NCBI GenBank assembly: GCA_036376245.1
Contig: DASVAS010000014.1
Coordinates: 1-64,000 of the forward strand
Source: DATARR01 sp036376245
GTDB taxonomy: Bacteria; Acidobacteriota; Thermoanaerobaculia; Multivoradales; UBA5704
Direction: 5' to 3'
Length of the DNA stretch: 64,000 bases
The first letter of the stretch is position 1, and each line of letters starts with the position of its first letter. A program made the translations under genes and the position numbers. Under the pieces are notes generated by a model. The model was not told the origin of the DNA and searched no databases. It was given only the letters and a program-made list of their open reading frames with translations. Shown in pieces: positions 31,021 through 40,261 of this stretch.

Positions 31021-32061
31021 TCAGGTAATTTCCCCTGCGAGAAAGGCTCTCTGATCTTCCAGCAACCCGGTCGCTCCTTCCCAACGGAGTTCGTCAATTC
31101 TGGCGCCTCTGATCTGCCCTTCGGCATCACGCTCGAAGAACCGTGTCGCGCTGAGGGCGGTATCACGCAGATCCGCGTTCGTCAGATCGGCGCCGATGAA
31201 GGACGCGCCCTCGAGGTCCGCCCCCCGGAGATCCGCTCCGACCAGACTGGCTCCATCAAAACGCGAACGCGTCAGGTTGGCTCCCCGGAGATCCACCCTG
31301 TCGAGGCGCGCCCCTCGCAAGTCTGAATCCTTGATGTGCAGATCTCCCAGTTCCCGGGTACTAGGGGCCCAATCCCGTAGATCCACGGTCAGGAGGAGCT
31401 TCCTAGGTCCTCTGTAGTGCACGTAACTAGGCGCGTTCCGAAAATTCGCGAGTTTTTCAGGAGAAACCGAGCCGCTGACGTAGCGCTCATTCCCGGGCCA
31501 GGGGTCTGCGTTATTGTGGTAGTGGGATTCACGTTCCCAATAGCCGAGTTGATCCTCGGCCAGGAATTCGATCCTGTGAACCCACTTCAGGCTCTTGTAG
31601 AAATAGCGGGAGGGGGTCAGGGTTCGCAGCGGATACCCATGCTCGCGCGAAAGAGGCTGGCCGTCGACGCTGTGGACCAGCCAAGTATCGGCGAGCGCTA
31701 AGCCCAGAGGCAACGAGGTGTCGTGATTCCTCTCCGAATAGGCCACGAAGCGGATGAACCTTGCTTCCGGTAAGGGAGTCGCCCCCGCCTCGTCGAAAAG
31801 GGACGCAAGGGGAAGGCCGGTGAAGCGCATCCCGAACTGGCTCCATCCGGTTACGCAGTGGATGTCCACTTGGCGTTCCTGCTGGGGAAGGGCGAGAAAC
31901 TCTTCATAAGTCAGTTCGTACGGACTGTTGACTAGGCCCTCCATGATCAGTCTCCAATCTATAAGGTCCAAGGCCCCCGGGAGTGGCGCTGACTCCCCGA
32001 CGAGAGGGAACTTCTTGGTCTCGGCCTGACCAGGGGGGAGACCACTGATCGGCTTGCTCAT
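31021..32061 (-). CDS. Sulfite-oxidase-fold molybdopterin protein fused to pentapeptide repeats, copy B
   Basis: 346 residues, collinear and highly similar to copy A (23614-24672). The Mo-ligand Cys is C69 in DIHCVTGWSQFGMRFTGLPL, the cofactor segment HGYPLRTLTPSRYFYKSLKWV is unchanged, and the pentapeptide tail (DLRGARLDRVDLRGANLTRS) is kept. Differences cluster in the N-terminal 60 residues and at the C-terminus. It sits between two lower-GC genes of unknown function, so it was probably carried or duplicated with them, in place of a simple tandem copy. Confidence 0.85.
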   Translation of the reverse strand: MSKPISGLPPGQAETKKFPLVGESAPLPGALDLIDWRLIMEGLVNSPYELTYEEFLALPQQERQVDIHCVTGWSQFGMRFTGLPLASLFDEAGATPLPEARFIRFVAYSERNHDTSLPLGLALADTWLVHSVDGQPLSREHGYPLRTLTPSRYFYKSLKWVHRIEFLAEDQLGYWERESHYHNNADPWPGNERYVSGSVSPEKLANFRNAPSYVHYRGPRKLLLTVDLRDWAPSTRELGDLHIKDSDLRGARLDRVDLRGANLTRSRFDGASLVGADLRGADLEGASFIGADLTNADLRDTALSATRFFERDAEGQIRGARIDELRWEGATGLLEDQRAFLAGEIT

Positions 32062-32091
32062 TCTTCCTCCTTCATAGTGGAGCGCATCGCC

Positions 32092-33180
32092 TCAGGCCAA
32101 CTCGATTTTGAATACTTCGGTGAAGATCTTCTTGAGGGATTTATAGTACCCCTTAGCAAAATAATCTACTGATAGCCAATCTAGTTCGAAATAATCCGGG
32201 CTCCTCAGATGGACGTCCCCCAATTCCCGGATCAACGATTCCTGCTCCAATTTACCCTGCCTCGCAAGCTCCCAAAGATCCTCAAAATCTTTCTTGTATT
32301 CATCGATCCTCCTCTTCTGATCAGGCCAGGTACCGATCAGAATTCTCTCCTCCTCAATGCTTTTATTGCTGTCTTTTTTGTAAATTGGATTATAGACGAC
32401 CTCAATCCCATCTATACGATACAACCCGAAGTCATAGTACTTACTGGAGGGAACGATAGACTTGGCGAGGTAGTAACACTCAATAACGTCTTTGTATATG
32501 CGGACCTTTCGATGGACAGCAGCGATGTCGAAGGCGTACTGGATCACGCCACGAGCCCGAAGCGCGAGGTGAGGAACCCCCGACTCTTTCTTGAAGCCCT
32601 TCCCGTCCATCCGTGCAGTTTGGAAGATCCGTTCATAATCCTCAATAAAGTGTAGCAGCAGTTCCTTATCAAAAATGATGAGGCGGCGAAACAAGGATTT
32701 ATTATCGGCATCAGTCTTCTGGGGGAGTTTGTGCGCCTTTTCACCAATTCTTGTCAGATAGGTGCTCCAATCCGCGTTGAACTCCAGTCCGGGTTCGGTC
32801 TGGCCGCTCTCCTGCCGGCTCTGGCGTCCGTGTCCGAAGTCCAGAGGAGGGATTAGGAAAGCCATGAACTCTTCGACATGGACGTGATCCTTGACGAAGA
32901 AGTGGTAGGTCGGCTCACCGCTGTTCTGTGAGGGATGCCCAGCGCAGACGTAATAGCTGGGCCTCTTTTCGTCAGGCACTCCTTCGAAGGATCTATTCTG
33001 GAGCTGCCGACGGAACTCTCCGATCGTGGGACGCTTCCGAAAAGTCTCTCCAAGATAGCGAAACACCTTGAAGTAGAGAGCAATAGATACTGTGATAACG
33101 ATGGCGGCTACGATTTCCCAGAACAGCGGATGCGCAGCAATGCTTTGCAACGTCGAAGTATCCGTTGGGAAGCTTTTCAT
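32092..33180 (-). CDS. Membrane-anchored protein of unknown function
   Basis: 362 residues. One membrane segment (about 20-42, FWEIVAAIVITVSIALYFKVF), then a large cytosolic part with VPDEKRPSYYVCAGHPSQ, a charged middle, and a C-terminal EYKKDFEDLWELARQ similar in pattern to the 30043-30969 product. Markedly AT-rich for this window (many aat, tat, ata codons), a sign of transfer. It is 30 bp upstream of the molybdopterin copy B and may be in one unit with it. Confidence 0.7.
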   Translation of the reverse strand: MKSFPTDTSTLQSIAAHPLFWEIVAAIVITVSIALYFKVFRYLGETFRKRPTIGEFRRQLQNRSFEGVPDEKRPSYYVCAGHPSQNSGEPTYHFFVKDHVHVEEFMAFLIPPLDFGHGRQSRQESGQTEPGLEFNADWSTYLTRIGEKAHKLPQKTDADNKSLFRRLIIFDKELLLHFIEDYERIFQTARMDGKGFKKESGVPHLALRARGVIQYAFDIAAVHRKVRIYKDVIECYYLAKSIVPSSKYYDFGLYRIDGIEVVYNPIYKKDSNKSIEEERILIGTWPDQKRRIDEYKKDFEDLWELARQGKLEQESLIRELGDVHLRSPDYFELDWLSVDYFAKGYYKSLKKIFTEVFKIELA

Positions 33181-33211
33181 AAGTCTATCTCCAGGGGATG
33201 ACCGACGTTAT

Positions 33212-35185
33212 TTACTGCTTCCGAGAAGCGACGGCCGTGACCGGAATGGCCCGCCCGTCCACATCCGCCGCCAATATCATCCCCTGCGACTCCTCCCCTT
33301 GGAGCTTCTTCGGGACCAGGTTGCCAACGATGAGCAGATCCTCCCCCACCAGGTGTTTGAAGTCCGCGGGATCACCGATCCTGGCGATGACGGTGCGGGC
33401 CGCGCCCTCTCCGTCCTCCAAGACCAGCTTGACGTAGCCCGGCTTGCCCGCCGCCGGTGTGCCGACAGCGGTCACTCGGAGTACGGCGACCTCGGCGTCC
33501 ACCAGGGCGTCGAGCTTCAGCTTGGGCGGCTCGACGGCCGCGGAAGCCTTCAGGGTCTCCCGCGAGGCCTCGACCACCGCCGCCACCCGGGCGGGATCCA
33601 CACGGTCCGCCAGCCGCTCGTACGTCTCGACCGGATAGTCCTCCAGTAAGTCGTCCGTCGCCTCCCAGGTGAGCGCGGACAGGCGCAGCATCTTCGCCAT
33701 CCGTGCGGCGAAATCCGGAAGGATCGGCTGCAGAAGAGTGCTGAGGATGCGGAAGCCGTTCATCGCCGCCGTACAGATCCTGGCCGCGGCGTCCGCGTCG
33801 GTCTTGACCACCTGCCAGGGCTGGCGGTCCTGGAAATAGGTGTTGATGACGCCGGCGAGCTCGGCCAGAATCCGCGTCGCCTGCGCGAAGTCCCGCTTTT
33901 CGAAGAGAGACCCGATCTCGTCGCGCCGTTCGCGGACCTGCGCCACCAGCGCCCGCCCTTCGTCGTCGAGACGGCTGAGACGGCCGCCGCAGCTCTTGTG
34001 GAGGATCGCCAGGGCCCGGCTGGGGATGTTCGCCAGTTTGTGGACCAAGTCGCTGTTCACCCGCTGCACGAAGTCGTCGAAGCTGAGGTCCAGGTCCTCC
34101 ACGTGCGGGTTGAGCTTGGCCGCGTAGTAATACCGGAGGTATTGCGGGTCCAGATGCTCCAGGTAGGTCTCGGCGTTGATGAAGGTCCCGCGCGTCTTCG
34201 ACATCTTTTCGCCGTTGACCGTGAGGAAACCGTGGACCGCCAGCTCCGAAGGCGTCCGGAAGCCCGAGCCCATGAGCGTCGCGGGCCAGAACAGGGCGTG
34301 GAAATAGATGATGTCCTTGCCGATGATGTGGACGACGTCGGACTCGTCCTCCCAGCGCCAGTAGGAGTCGAAGTCGGCTCCGTGCTGGCGGCACCACGCG
34401 AGCGTCGTGGCCATGTAGCCCACCGGGGCGTCGAGCCAGACGTAGAAGTACTTCCCGGGATAGTCGGGGATCTCGAAGCCGAAATACGGCGCATCGCGGG
34501 AGATGTCCCAGTCCTGCAATCCCGCCGCGAACCACTCGTCCAATTTGTTGGCGACCTCTTCCTGGACCCGGCCGGACCGCAACCATTCCCGCAAGGGATC
34601 GGTGAAGTCGCCGAGTCGGAAGAACAGATGAGTGGAAGTGCGCCACTCCGGAGTGGTGCCACAGCGCGCGCAATAGGGATCGATCAGGTCGCGGGGCGTG
34701 TAGGTGCGCGAGCAGACCTCGCAGGAATCGCCGTACTGGTCCGGCGAGCCGCAGTTCGGGCACTTGCCGCGGATGTAGCGGTCGGGCAGGAACATCTCGT
34801 CGCGGGGGCAATAGGCCTGCTCGATGTCGCGGGTGACGATATGGCCGTTCGCCTTGAGGCCGCGGTACATCTCCTCCGAAAGCTCGCGGTTCTCGGGCGA
34901 GTGGGTGCTGTGATAGAGGTCGAACTCGATGCCGAAGCCGGCGAAGTCGCGCCGGTGCTCGTGCCAGACCCTTTCAATCAGCTCTTCCGGGGTGATCCCC
35001 TCGTTCCAGGCCCGCATCATGATCGGCGTGCCATGGGTATCGTCGGCACAGAAGAAGACCACCTCGCGGCCGCGCAGACGCCAGTAGCGGACCCAGATGT
35101 CCGCCTGGATGTATTCCACCAAGTGCCCGATGTGGATCGGGCCGTTGGCATAGGGCAAGGCACAGGTGACGAGCAGCTTTTTCAT
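33212..35185 (-). CDS. metG: Methionyl-tRNA synthetase with C-terminal tRNA-binding domain
   Basis: 657 residues. HIGH-type motif in ALPYANGPIHIGHLVEY (residues 8-24), double zinc-knuckle CPNCGSPDQYGDSCEVC and CARCG, and KMSKS-type NGEKMSKTRGTF. The C-terminal 100 residues are the OB-fold tRNA-binding domain (AGKPGYVKLVLEDGE, LIVGNLVPKKLQG). It charges tRNA-Met and is last in the leftward operon after metK, a B3/4 gene and a second small tRNA-binding gene. Confidence 0.95.
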   Translation of the reverse strand: MKKLLVTCALPYANGPIHIGHLVEYIQADIWVRYWRLRGREVVFFCADDTHGTPIMMRAWNEGITPEELIERVWHEHRRDFAGFGIEFDLYHSTHSPENRELSEEMYRGLKANGHIVTRDIEQAYCPRDEMFLPDRYIRGKCPNCGSPDQYGDSCEVCSRTYTPRDLIDPYCARCGTTPEWRTSTHLFFRLGDFTDPLREWLRSGRVQEEVANKLDEWFAAGLQDWDISRDAPYFGFEIPDYPGKYFYVWLDAPVGYMATTLAWCRQHGADFDSYWRWEDESDVVHIIGKDIIYFHALFWPATLMGSGFRTPSELAVHGFLTVNGEKMSKTRGTFINAETYLEHLDPQYLRYYYAAKLNPHVEDLDLSFDDFVQRVNSDLVHKLANIPSRALAILHKSCGGRLSRLDDEGRALVAQVRERRDEIGSLFEKRDFAQATRILAELAGVINTYFQDRQPWQVVKTDADAAARICTAAMNGFRILSTLLQPILPDFAARMAKMLRLSALTWEATDDLLEDYPVETYERLADRVDPARVAAVVEASRETLKASAAVEPPKLKLDALVDAEVAVLRVTAVGTPAAGKPGYVKLVLEDGEGAARTVIARIGDPADFKHLVGEDLLIVGNLVPKKLQGEESQGMILAADVDGRAIPVTAVASRKQ

Positions 35186-35204
35186 CGCATTGCTCTCCCA
35201 TCGC

Positions 35205-35525
35205 TCACGACAAAGCGCTGCCGTCAGGGATCTCCACGGTGATCTTGGGAATGATGGTTCCTTCGCGGCCAGCCACCGGCATCAGGCAGGCGGTAAAGCG
35301 AAGCCCGCCGGCTGACAAGGGGTGAAGTCCGAGGGCTACGACAACCCGGGAGCCGGGCTGCAGGCCCTGGACCAGCGAGGACGGGGCCAGGGCTTCAGCT
35401 TCTTCGTCCAGGCGGAGTCCCACGATCGCAAGGCCCTCCAGCGCCGGATGGCTGCGGATGGCGGTGACGGTCCCCACCCGCAGGTCCAGTTTGCGGAAGC
35501 ATTCGATCTCGATGGGCAGCTTCAC
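35205..35525 (-). CDS. Stand-alone tRNA-binding OB-fold protein (Trbp111/CsaA-like)
   Basis: 106 residues with the EMAPII/Trbp111 pattern: FRKLDLRVGTVTAIRSHPALEGLAIV at the N-terminus and VVVALGLHPLSAGGLRFTACLMPV in the second half. It resembles the C-terminal domain of MetG, which is encoded just downstream. The GTG start overlaps the B3/4 stop (GTGA). A trans-acting tRNA chaperone or chaperonin-like role is known for relatives. Confidence 0.8.
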   Translation of the reverse strand: MKLPIEIECFRKLDLRVGTVTAIRSHPALEGLAIVGLRLDEEAEALAPSSLVQGLQPGSRVVVALGLHPLSAGGLRFTACLMPVAGREGTIIPKITVEIPDGSALS

Positions 35526-36196
35526 GCGCTCCTCCCTTCGAGAAAACCCGCGAGCTCAGCCGAGCCTCCGCAGAAGGTCTCGATCATTTCGATCAGCAGC
35601 CAGGAGCCGGCGAGCACGTCGGCGGGCCCCAGTTTGGCGTTCCCCTGGAGGAAAAATACAATGTCGCGCGAGCGGGCCTCGATCTTGGAATGGTCGCCTT
35701 GGAGGACTTCCAGGCGGCAGATGATCGCGCCCCCGGGATCGACGTAGGCATACTCTCCCGCACAGGAACGGGGCTCGGTTTCTTCGAGGGGAATGAAGAC
35801 ATCCGCCGGCTCCACTCGCCGCAAGGTCACCGGCGTCTTCAGCTTCGCCAGATCGTGGGCGCCGATCGACAGCAGGGTCTTCGCCGAGACGATGTTGTAG
35901 GAGTCCACGACGGCTCCGGTGGCGGTGAAGTCCTGGTGGCGACGGACATAGCGCAGGAGCTTCTCCGACGCCGCCGGTTCGTCGGTGACGCCGAAGAGGC
36001 GATGAACGCGTTCGTACTCCCGCAGGGCGGGATGGGTGGAGAGGGACCGGTTCTTCCAGAAGGCGCCGAGTTGGCGGCCCACCTCGCGCCGGTACGCCAT
36101 GAGCTCGGGCGGCGTCCGCGAGTTGTCGACACCGCGGGCCACCACCACCGAGGTGGAAAGGCCTAGCTCCAGCAACTCCGACGACACTTCCAGCAT
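35522..36196 (-). CDS. B3/B4 tRNA-editing-like domain protein
   Basis: 224 residues matching the B3/4 domain of phenylalanyl-tRNA synthetase beta subunit as a free protein: AYRREVGRQLGAFWKNRSLSTHPAL, VHRLFGV, VDSYNIVSAKTLLSIGAHDL. Such free proteins may hydrolyse mischarged aminoacyl-tRNA. ATG 36196 lies 20 bp after metK; the frame extends upstream into metK but that is a shadow. It is followed at once by the small tRNA-binding protein and metG, giving a tRNA quality-control flavour to the operon. Confidence 0.8.
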   Translation of the reverse strand: MLEVSSELLELGLSTSVVVARGVDNSRTPPELMAYRREVGRQLGAFWKNRSLSTHPALREYERVHRLFGVTDEPAASEKLLRYVRRHQDFTATGAVVDSYNIVSAKTLLSIGAHDLAKLKTPVTLRRVEPADVFIPLEETEPRSCAGEYAYVDPGGAIICRLEVLQGDHSKIEARSRDIVFFLQGNAKLGPADVLAGSWLLIEMIETFCGGSAELAGFLEGRSA

Positions 36197-36215
36197 GCCC
36201 CGCCCCTTTCTCGAC

Positions 36216-37433
36216 TCAGATGTTCGCCGGCTTTTCCCAGGGGAAGATATCCCGCCCGTAGTGGCCGTACGACGCCGTCTGCCGGTAGCTCCAGCCGTTC
36301 GGCTCCCGCAGCTTGAGCTCACGGATGATCGCACCCGGCGAGAACTGATAGAGCTTCCCTTCTACGGTATCGCCGAACCTCTCACCGAACTTCTCATAAA
36401 TCTGGGCGGAGAGATCGTGCCCCGTCTCCGTGATCGCCGTGAGCATCTCGGGCTCGCGCTTGCCGATGCCATACGCAATGGTCACGGTGCACTCCTTGGC
36501 GCCGAGGCGGGATACGGCCGCCTTGGCCAGGTACCGGCAGAGATAAGCGGCGCTGCGATCCACCTTTGTGGGGTCTTTCCCCGAGTAGGCGCCTCCCCCG
36601 ACAGAAACCCGCGGGCCATAGGCGTCCACCACGATCTTCCGGCCGACAACCCCGGCGTCCCCGGTCGGTCCGCCGATCACGAAACGGCCGGTGCCGTTGA
36701 TGCTGAGCCGCGCCTTCGAGACGTCCCCGACCATGGGCCCCACCACCTGCTCCAGCAGGCTCGTTTTGATGTCGTCGATGCTGATGTCCTCGGAGTGCTG
36801 GGCGGCGATGACGACGCTCGTGACGGTCCCGGCCTTGTCCAGCGTGACCTGGGTCTTGCAGTCGGACCGCAGCCATCCTAAGGCTCCCTCGACCCTGAGG
36901 TCGTGAAGCTTCTGGCAGAGGTTGCGGGCGAGCACCCACTCGCGCGGCATCATCTCCGGGGTTTCGTCGGTGGCGTAGCCAACCATGATCCCCTGATCGC
37001 CGGCGCCGTCATTGTCGGTGCCGGTCCCGTCGCCGGCATCCTGCTTCGCGCCCTCTCCGATGTCCGGGGACTGCGACCGGAGATGATTGATCACGGTCAG
37101 CTCCCCTTGAGCCTGGTCCCTGTCGATGTGACCGTATCCCCCGCTCCAGATATCGGAGTACCCGACGCTCTTCCAGACCTCCCGGGCCAAGCGGACGACG
37201 TCCAACTCGCCGCGGATGTCCTGCGGCAGCTTGACCTCGCCGGAGACGACCAGGAGGTTGTCCTTCACCAGGCACTCGATGGCGGTCCGCACCTTGGGCA
37301 CGTACCTCGTCCGGTCCTTCTCGGCGGCAAGCCGCAGGATTTCGTCCAGAATCGTATCGGCCACCTGATCACAGAATTTGTCGGGATGGCCGGCCGAGAC
37401 GTGCTCGGCCGTCCTTTCGATCCGCTGACTCAT
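36216..37433 (-). CDS. metK: S-adenosylmethionine synthetase
   Basis: 405 residues with standard MetK signatures: AEHVSAGHPDKFCDQVADTILD (methionine/ATP site), GAGDQGIMVGYATDETPE, and GGGAYSGKDPTKVDRSAAY. It makes AdoMet, the donor for the methionine S-methyltransferase and methylases here. GAGGAG precedes ATG 37433 by about 7 nt; a GTG one codon upstream is less well spaced. First gene of the leftward metK-to-metG operon. Confidence 0.95.
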   Translation of the reverse strand: MSQRIERTAEHVSAGHPDKFCDQVADTILDEILRLAAEKDRTRYVPKVRTAIECLVKDNLLVVSGEVKLPQDIRGELDVVRLAREVWKSVGYSDIWSGGYGHIDRDQAQGELTVINHLRSQSPDIGEGAKQDAGDGTGTDNDGAGDQGIMVGYATDETPEMMPREWVLARNLCQKLHDLRVEGALGWLRSDCKTQVTLDKAGTVTSVVIAAQHSEDISIDDIKTSLLEQVVGPMVGDVSKARLSINGTGRFVIGGPTGDAGVVGRKIVVDAYGPRVSVGGGAYSGKDPTKVDRSAAYLCRYLAKAAVSRLGAKECTVTIAYGIGKREPEMLTAITETGHDLSAQIYEKFGERFGDTVEGKLYQFSPGAIIRELKLREPNGWSYRQTASYGHYGRDIFPWEKPANI

Positions 37434-37776
37434 CACGCTCTCCTCATTTGACTGAAGGAAGTTTTAACACCCCTTTGAATCCTCTGCCGACGTGCGCGAA
37501 GTAGAAGTACGACCGCCTCGGGCAGGGTATCGATCCTACGCTTCGCTTTTTTAGGACCAAAGCACGTTCTTTCCGCGGAAGGTCCGCGGGTACCGCTGGT
37601 ATCAGACTTCGAGCCACCCTACCTTTCCGTCGTCCCCACGGCTGGAGGACAGAGGGGTCATAGATCCTCTTTGGAGTGGTGCTTCATTCCCTTACGCGAG
37701 CATCTACCCTGAAAAGGACCACCGCTCCCGGAGAAACCGAAACGCACGGTATGGGGGTGTCAGACCTGTGCAAGAA
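37434..37776. other. Intergenic leader region upstream of metK
   Basis: The gap between metK and the divergent histidine kinase gene holds no gene. On the metK strand there is a hairpin CCGCGG...CCGCGG region near 37580 and a GGACC/GGTCC pair around it. I checked for the core bases of SAM-I, SAM-II and SAM-IV riboswitches and did not find them. Confidence 0.4.
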
Positions 37777-37795
37777 GTTTGTAAGGAATGTAAAG
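37777..37795. promoter_or_regulatory. CpxR-like direct-repeat box upstream of the histidine kinase
   Basis: GTTTGTAAGGAATGTAAAG, 55 bp before the kinase ATG. It equals, in 18 of 19 bases, the reverse complement of the box at 40262-40280 before the Spy/CpxP-like gene. The GTAA(A/G)-N4-GTAAA spacing resembles CpxR half-sites. Confidence 0.65.
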
Positions 37796-37850
37796 TCGCC
37801 GCCCGCCTCCACATCCCGCCTCCGGCGGGCTGCTACACTGCCTCCGAGCC

Positions 37851-39545
37851 ATGGTCCGCCGATTCCTCTCCCGCCACGCCCTCCTCCTGGTCACTTTGAT
37901 GCTGGCGGTCCTGCTGGTCGTGCTGGGCACGCTCCAGCACAAGTGGATCGCCGAGGTGAGCATGGTGCAGCGCCACCGCATGCAGTTCACCCTGTTCTCC
38001 GCCGGCGCCGGCTTCGCCGAGGACTTCGACCGGGAGATGACGCGGGCCTGGACCCACTTCCTGCCGGACCGGCGGGAAGGCGACGTCGGGCCGGAGAGCC
38101 TGGTGGAGCGGATGGACCGCTGGCGCGTTGAAGCGCCCCATCCGCGGCTCGTCCGCGACATCGTCCGCGTCCGCTTGAACCCGGAGGGCGGCCTGGACGC
38201 CGAGGTCCTGCGGCCCGGAGCGCGGGCCTTCGTTCCGGTCTCCCATCCGGGGGATCTGGAGCCCGTGCGCCGGCGGTTCCTCGCGCACACCCCGGGCCGC
38301 CGCCACAGCCCCGTGCTGGGAGAGATCCCGGCCCTGATGATTCCGAGCTTCTCCATGCATTCGCCGCCGGGCCGCGGGCATGGCCCGGGTGAGATCCTGA
38401 TCCTCCGGCTGGACGAGAGCGTGATCGCCGGCGAGATCCTGCCCGCCCTGAGCCGGCGCTACTTCGGCGACGACCAGGAACGCGAGTACTCGGTGACCGT
38501 CGTGGCCGCGGAGGATCCCGGGCGCGTGATCTTCCAGTCGGATCCCGGCGTGTCTCCCGCGGCCCTGCGGTCCGGCGGCGACGCGAGCCTGCCGATGTTC
38601 AGCCTGCAGCCCGCGGAGCCGCCGCGGCGCCACGGGCCTCCCGGGTTCGGCCGTCCCCTGGCCATCCACCGGCAGGCGGCGGACGGCGCCTGGCGCCTCG
38701 TGCTCGTGCGCCGGCACGGCACGCTCGAACACGCGATCACCCACTTCCGCTACAAGAACCTCGCGATCAGCGGCGGCATCCTGCTCCTCCTCGCCGCGGC
38801 CATGGGGATGGTGATGGTCTCCACCCAGCGGGTGCGGAAGCTGGCGCGGCAGCAGATGGAGCTGGTGGCGGGCGTCACCCACGAGCTCAACACGCCCATC
38901 ACCGCCATCCGCTCGGCGGGCCAGAACCTGGCGGACGGCGTGGTCGCCGACCCGGCGCAGGTGAAGCGCTACGGCAAGGTGATCGAGACCGAGGGACAGC
39001 GCCTCTCCCGCATGGTCGGACAGATGCTGGAGCTCGCCGGCCTCCAGACCGGGCAGGCGACCTACACCCTGCGGCCGACCGAAGTCGGCGCGGCCCTGGA
39101 CGGCGCGCTCGCGGACTGCCGCTGGCTGCTCGACGAGCGGCAGGCCCGGGTCGAGACCGACGTCGATCCCGCGCTGCCGGCCGTGCTGGGGGACGCCGGG
39201 GCCCTGCGGCGCGCCCTGCGCAACCTGGTCGAGAACGCCGCCAAGTACGGCGGCCGGACGCCGTGGATCGGCGTGCGGGCGCGCGCCGCCGGCCCGGAGG
39301 TGGCGGTCACGGTCGAGGACCACGGGCCGGGCATCCGCCGCGAGGATCTGCCGCACCTCTTCGAGCCGTTCTACCGCGGGCGCGAGGTCAAGACCGGGGG
39401 CATCCCGGGCAGCGGCCTGGGCCTGAGCGTGGTCCGCCGCATCGCCGAGGCCCACCGCGGCCGGGTCAGCGTCGAGGCCGGCGGCGCGGGCCAGGGCGCG
39501 GCGTTCACCCTCCACCTCCCCATCGCCCCCGAACCCACCGCATGA
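37851..39545 (+). CDS. Membrane sensor histidine kinase
   Basis: 564 residues. Two membrane segments (about 9-28 and 303-324) bracket a periplasmic domain of about 270 residues. The dimerisation helix has the phospho-acceptor H344 in GVTHELNTPITAIR, with no clear HAMP insert. The ATPase has the N box NLVENAAKYGG, G1 DHGPGI and G2 GSGLGLSVVRR. It overlaps the response regulator (ATGA). The promoter box upstream suggests autoregulation; the signal may be envelope or metal stress given the target gene. Confidence 0.9.
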   Translation: MVRRFLSRHALLLVTLMLAVLLVVLGTLQHKWIAEVSMVQRHRMQFTLFSAGAGFAEDFDREMTRAWTHFLPDRREGDVGPESLVERMDRWRVEAPHPRLVRDIVRVRLNPEGGLDAEVLRPGARAFVPVSHPGDLEPVRRRFLAHTPGRRHSPVLGEIPALMIPSFSMHSPPGRGHGPGEILILRLDESVIAGEILPALSRRYFGDDQEREYSVTVVAAEDPGRVIFQSDPGVSPAALRSGGDASLPMFSLQPAEPPRRHGPPGFGRPLAIHRQAADGAWRLVLVRRHGTLEHAITHFRYKNLAISGGILLLLAAAMGMVMVSTQRVRKLARQQMELVAGVTHELNTPITAIRSAGQNLADGVVADPAQVKRYGKVIETEGQRLSRMVGQMLELAGLQTGQATYTLRPTEVGAALDGALADCRWLLDERQARVETDVDPALPAVLGDAGALRRALRNLVENAAKYGGRTPWIGVRARAAGPEVAVTVEDHGPGIRREDLPHLFEPFYRGREVKTGGIPGSGLGLSVVRRIAEAHRGRVSVEAGGAGQGAAFTLHLPIAPEPTA

Positions 39546-40258
39546 GCGCGCCCGGTTCCGAGACCGCCGCCCCGGCGCGGCGGATCCTGCTCGTCGAGGA
39601 CGAGCCAAGCCTCGTCCTCACCCTCACCGACCGGCTGATCAGCGAGGGCTACGAGGTGGAGGCGGCGGGCAACGGCGACGCGGCCGTGGACCGCGCCGTC
39701 GCGGGCTCGTTCGACATGGTCCTGCTCGACGTCATGCTCCCCGGCCGCGACGGCTTCGAGGTCTGCCGCGAGCTGCGGCAGCGCGGCCTCCAGATCCCCA
39801 TCGTCATGCTGACGGCGCGCGGCCAGGTGGTGGACCGCGTCGTGGGCCTGAAGCTGGGGGCCGACGATTACGTGACCAAGCCGTTCGAGATGATCGAGCT
39901 GCTGGCGCGCATGGAGGCCATCTTCCGCCGCGCCCGCTCTCCCCTCTCCTCCACGGCCGGCACCTACGCCTTCGGCGACGTGCGGGTGGACTTCCGCCGC
40001 GGCGAGGTCTTCCGCGACGGCGCGCCGGTGACGCTCTCGGCTTTGGAGTTCAAGCTGCTCTCCTTCTTCATCCAGAACCGCGGCGCGCTGCTGACCCGCG
40101 ACGAGCTGCTCGACAAGGTCTGGGGCTACGACGCCATGCCCACCACGCGCACGGTGGACGTCCACGTGGCCTCGCTGCGGCAGAGGCTGGAGCGCAATCC
40201 GTCGCGGCCCGAGCACATCCTGACGGTCCACGGGCGCGGCTACCGCTTCGCCGGCTGA
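39542..40258 (+). CDS. OmpR/PhoB-family response regulator
   Basis: 238 residues. Receiver domain with acidic pair ED (19-21), phospho-acceptor D63 in LLDVMLPGRDGF, and K113 in DDYVTKPF. The winged-helix effector domain covers about 130-238 (ALEFKLLSFFIQNRGALLTRDELLDKVWGY, HVASLRQRLE, GRGYRF). It binds direct repeats, consistent with the two GTAAA-type boxes at 37777 and 40262. ATG overlaps the kinase stop. Confidence 0.92.
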   Translation: MSAPGSETAAPARRILLVEDEPSLVLTLTDRLISEGYEVEAAGNGDAAVDRAVAGSFDMVLLDVMLPGRDGFEVCRELRQRGLQIPIVMLTARGQVVDRVVGLKLGADDYVTKPFEMIELLARMEAIFRRARSPLSSTAGTYAFGDVRVDFRRGEVFRDGAPVTLSALEFKLLSFFIQNRGALLTRDELLDKVWGYDAMPTTRTVDVHVASLRQRLERNPSRPEHILTVHGRGYRFAG

Positions 40259-40261
40259 CGG

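Noticed and set aside
37434..37776. SAM riboswitch upstream of metK
   Set aside because: The conserved cores of SAM-I, SAM-II and SAM-IV could not be found on the metK strand. A covariance-model search would decide.
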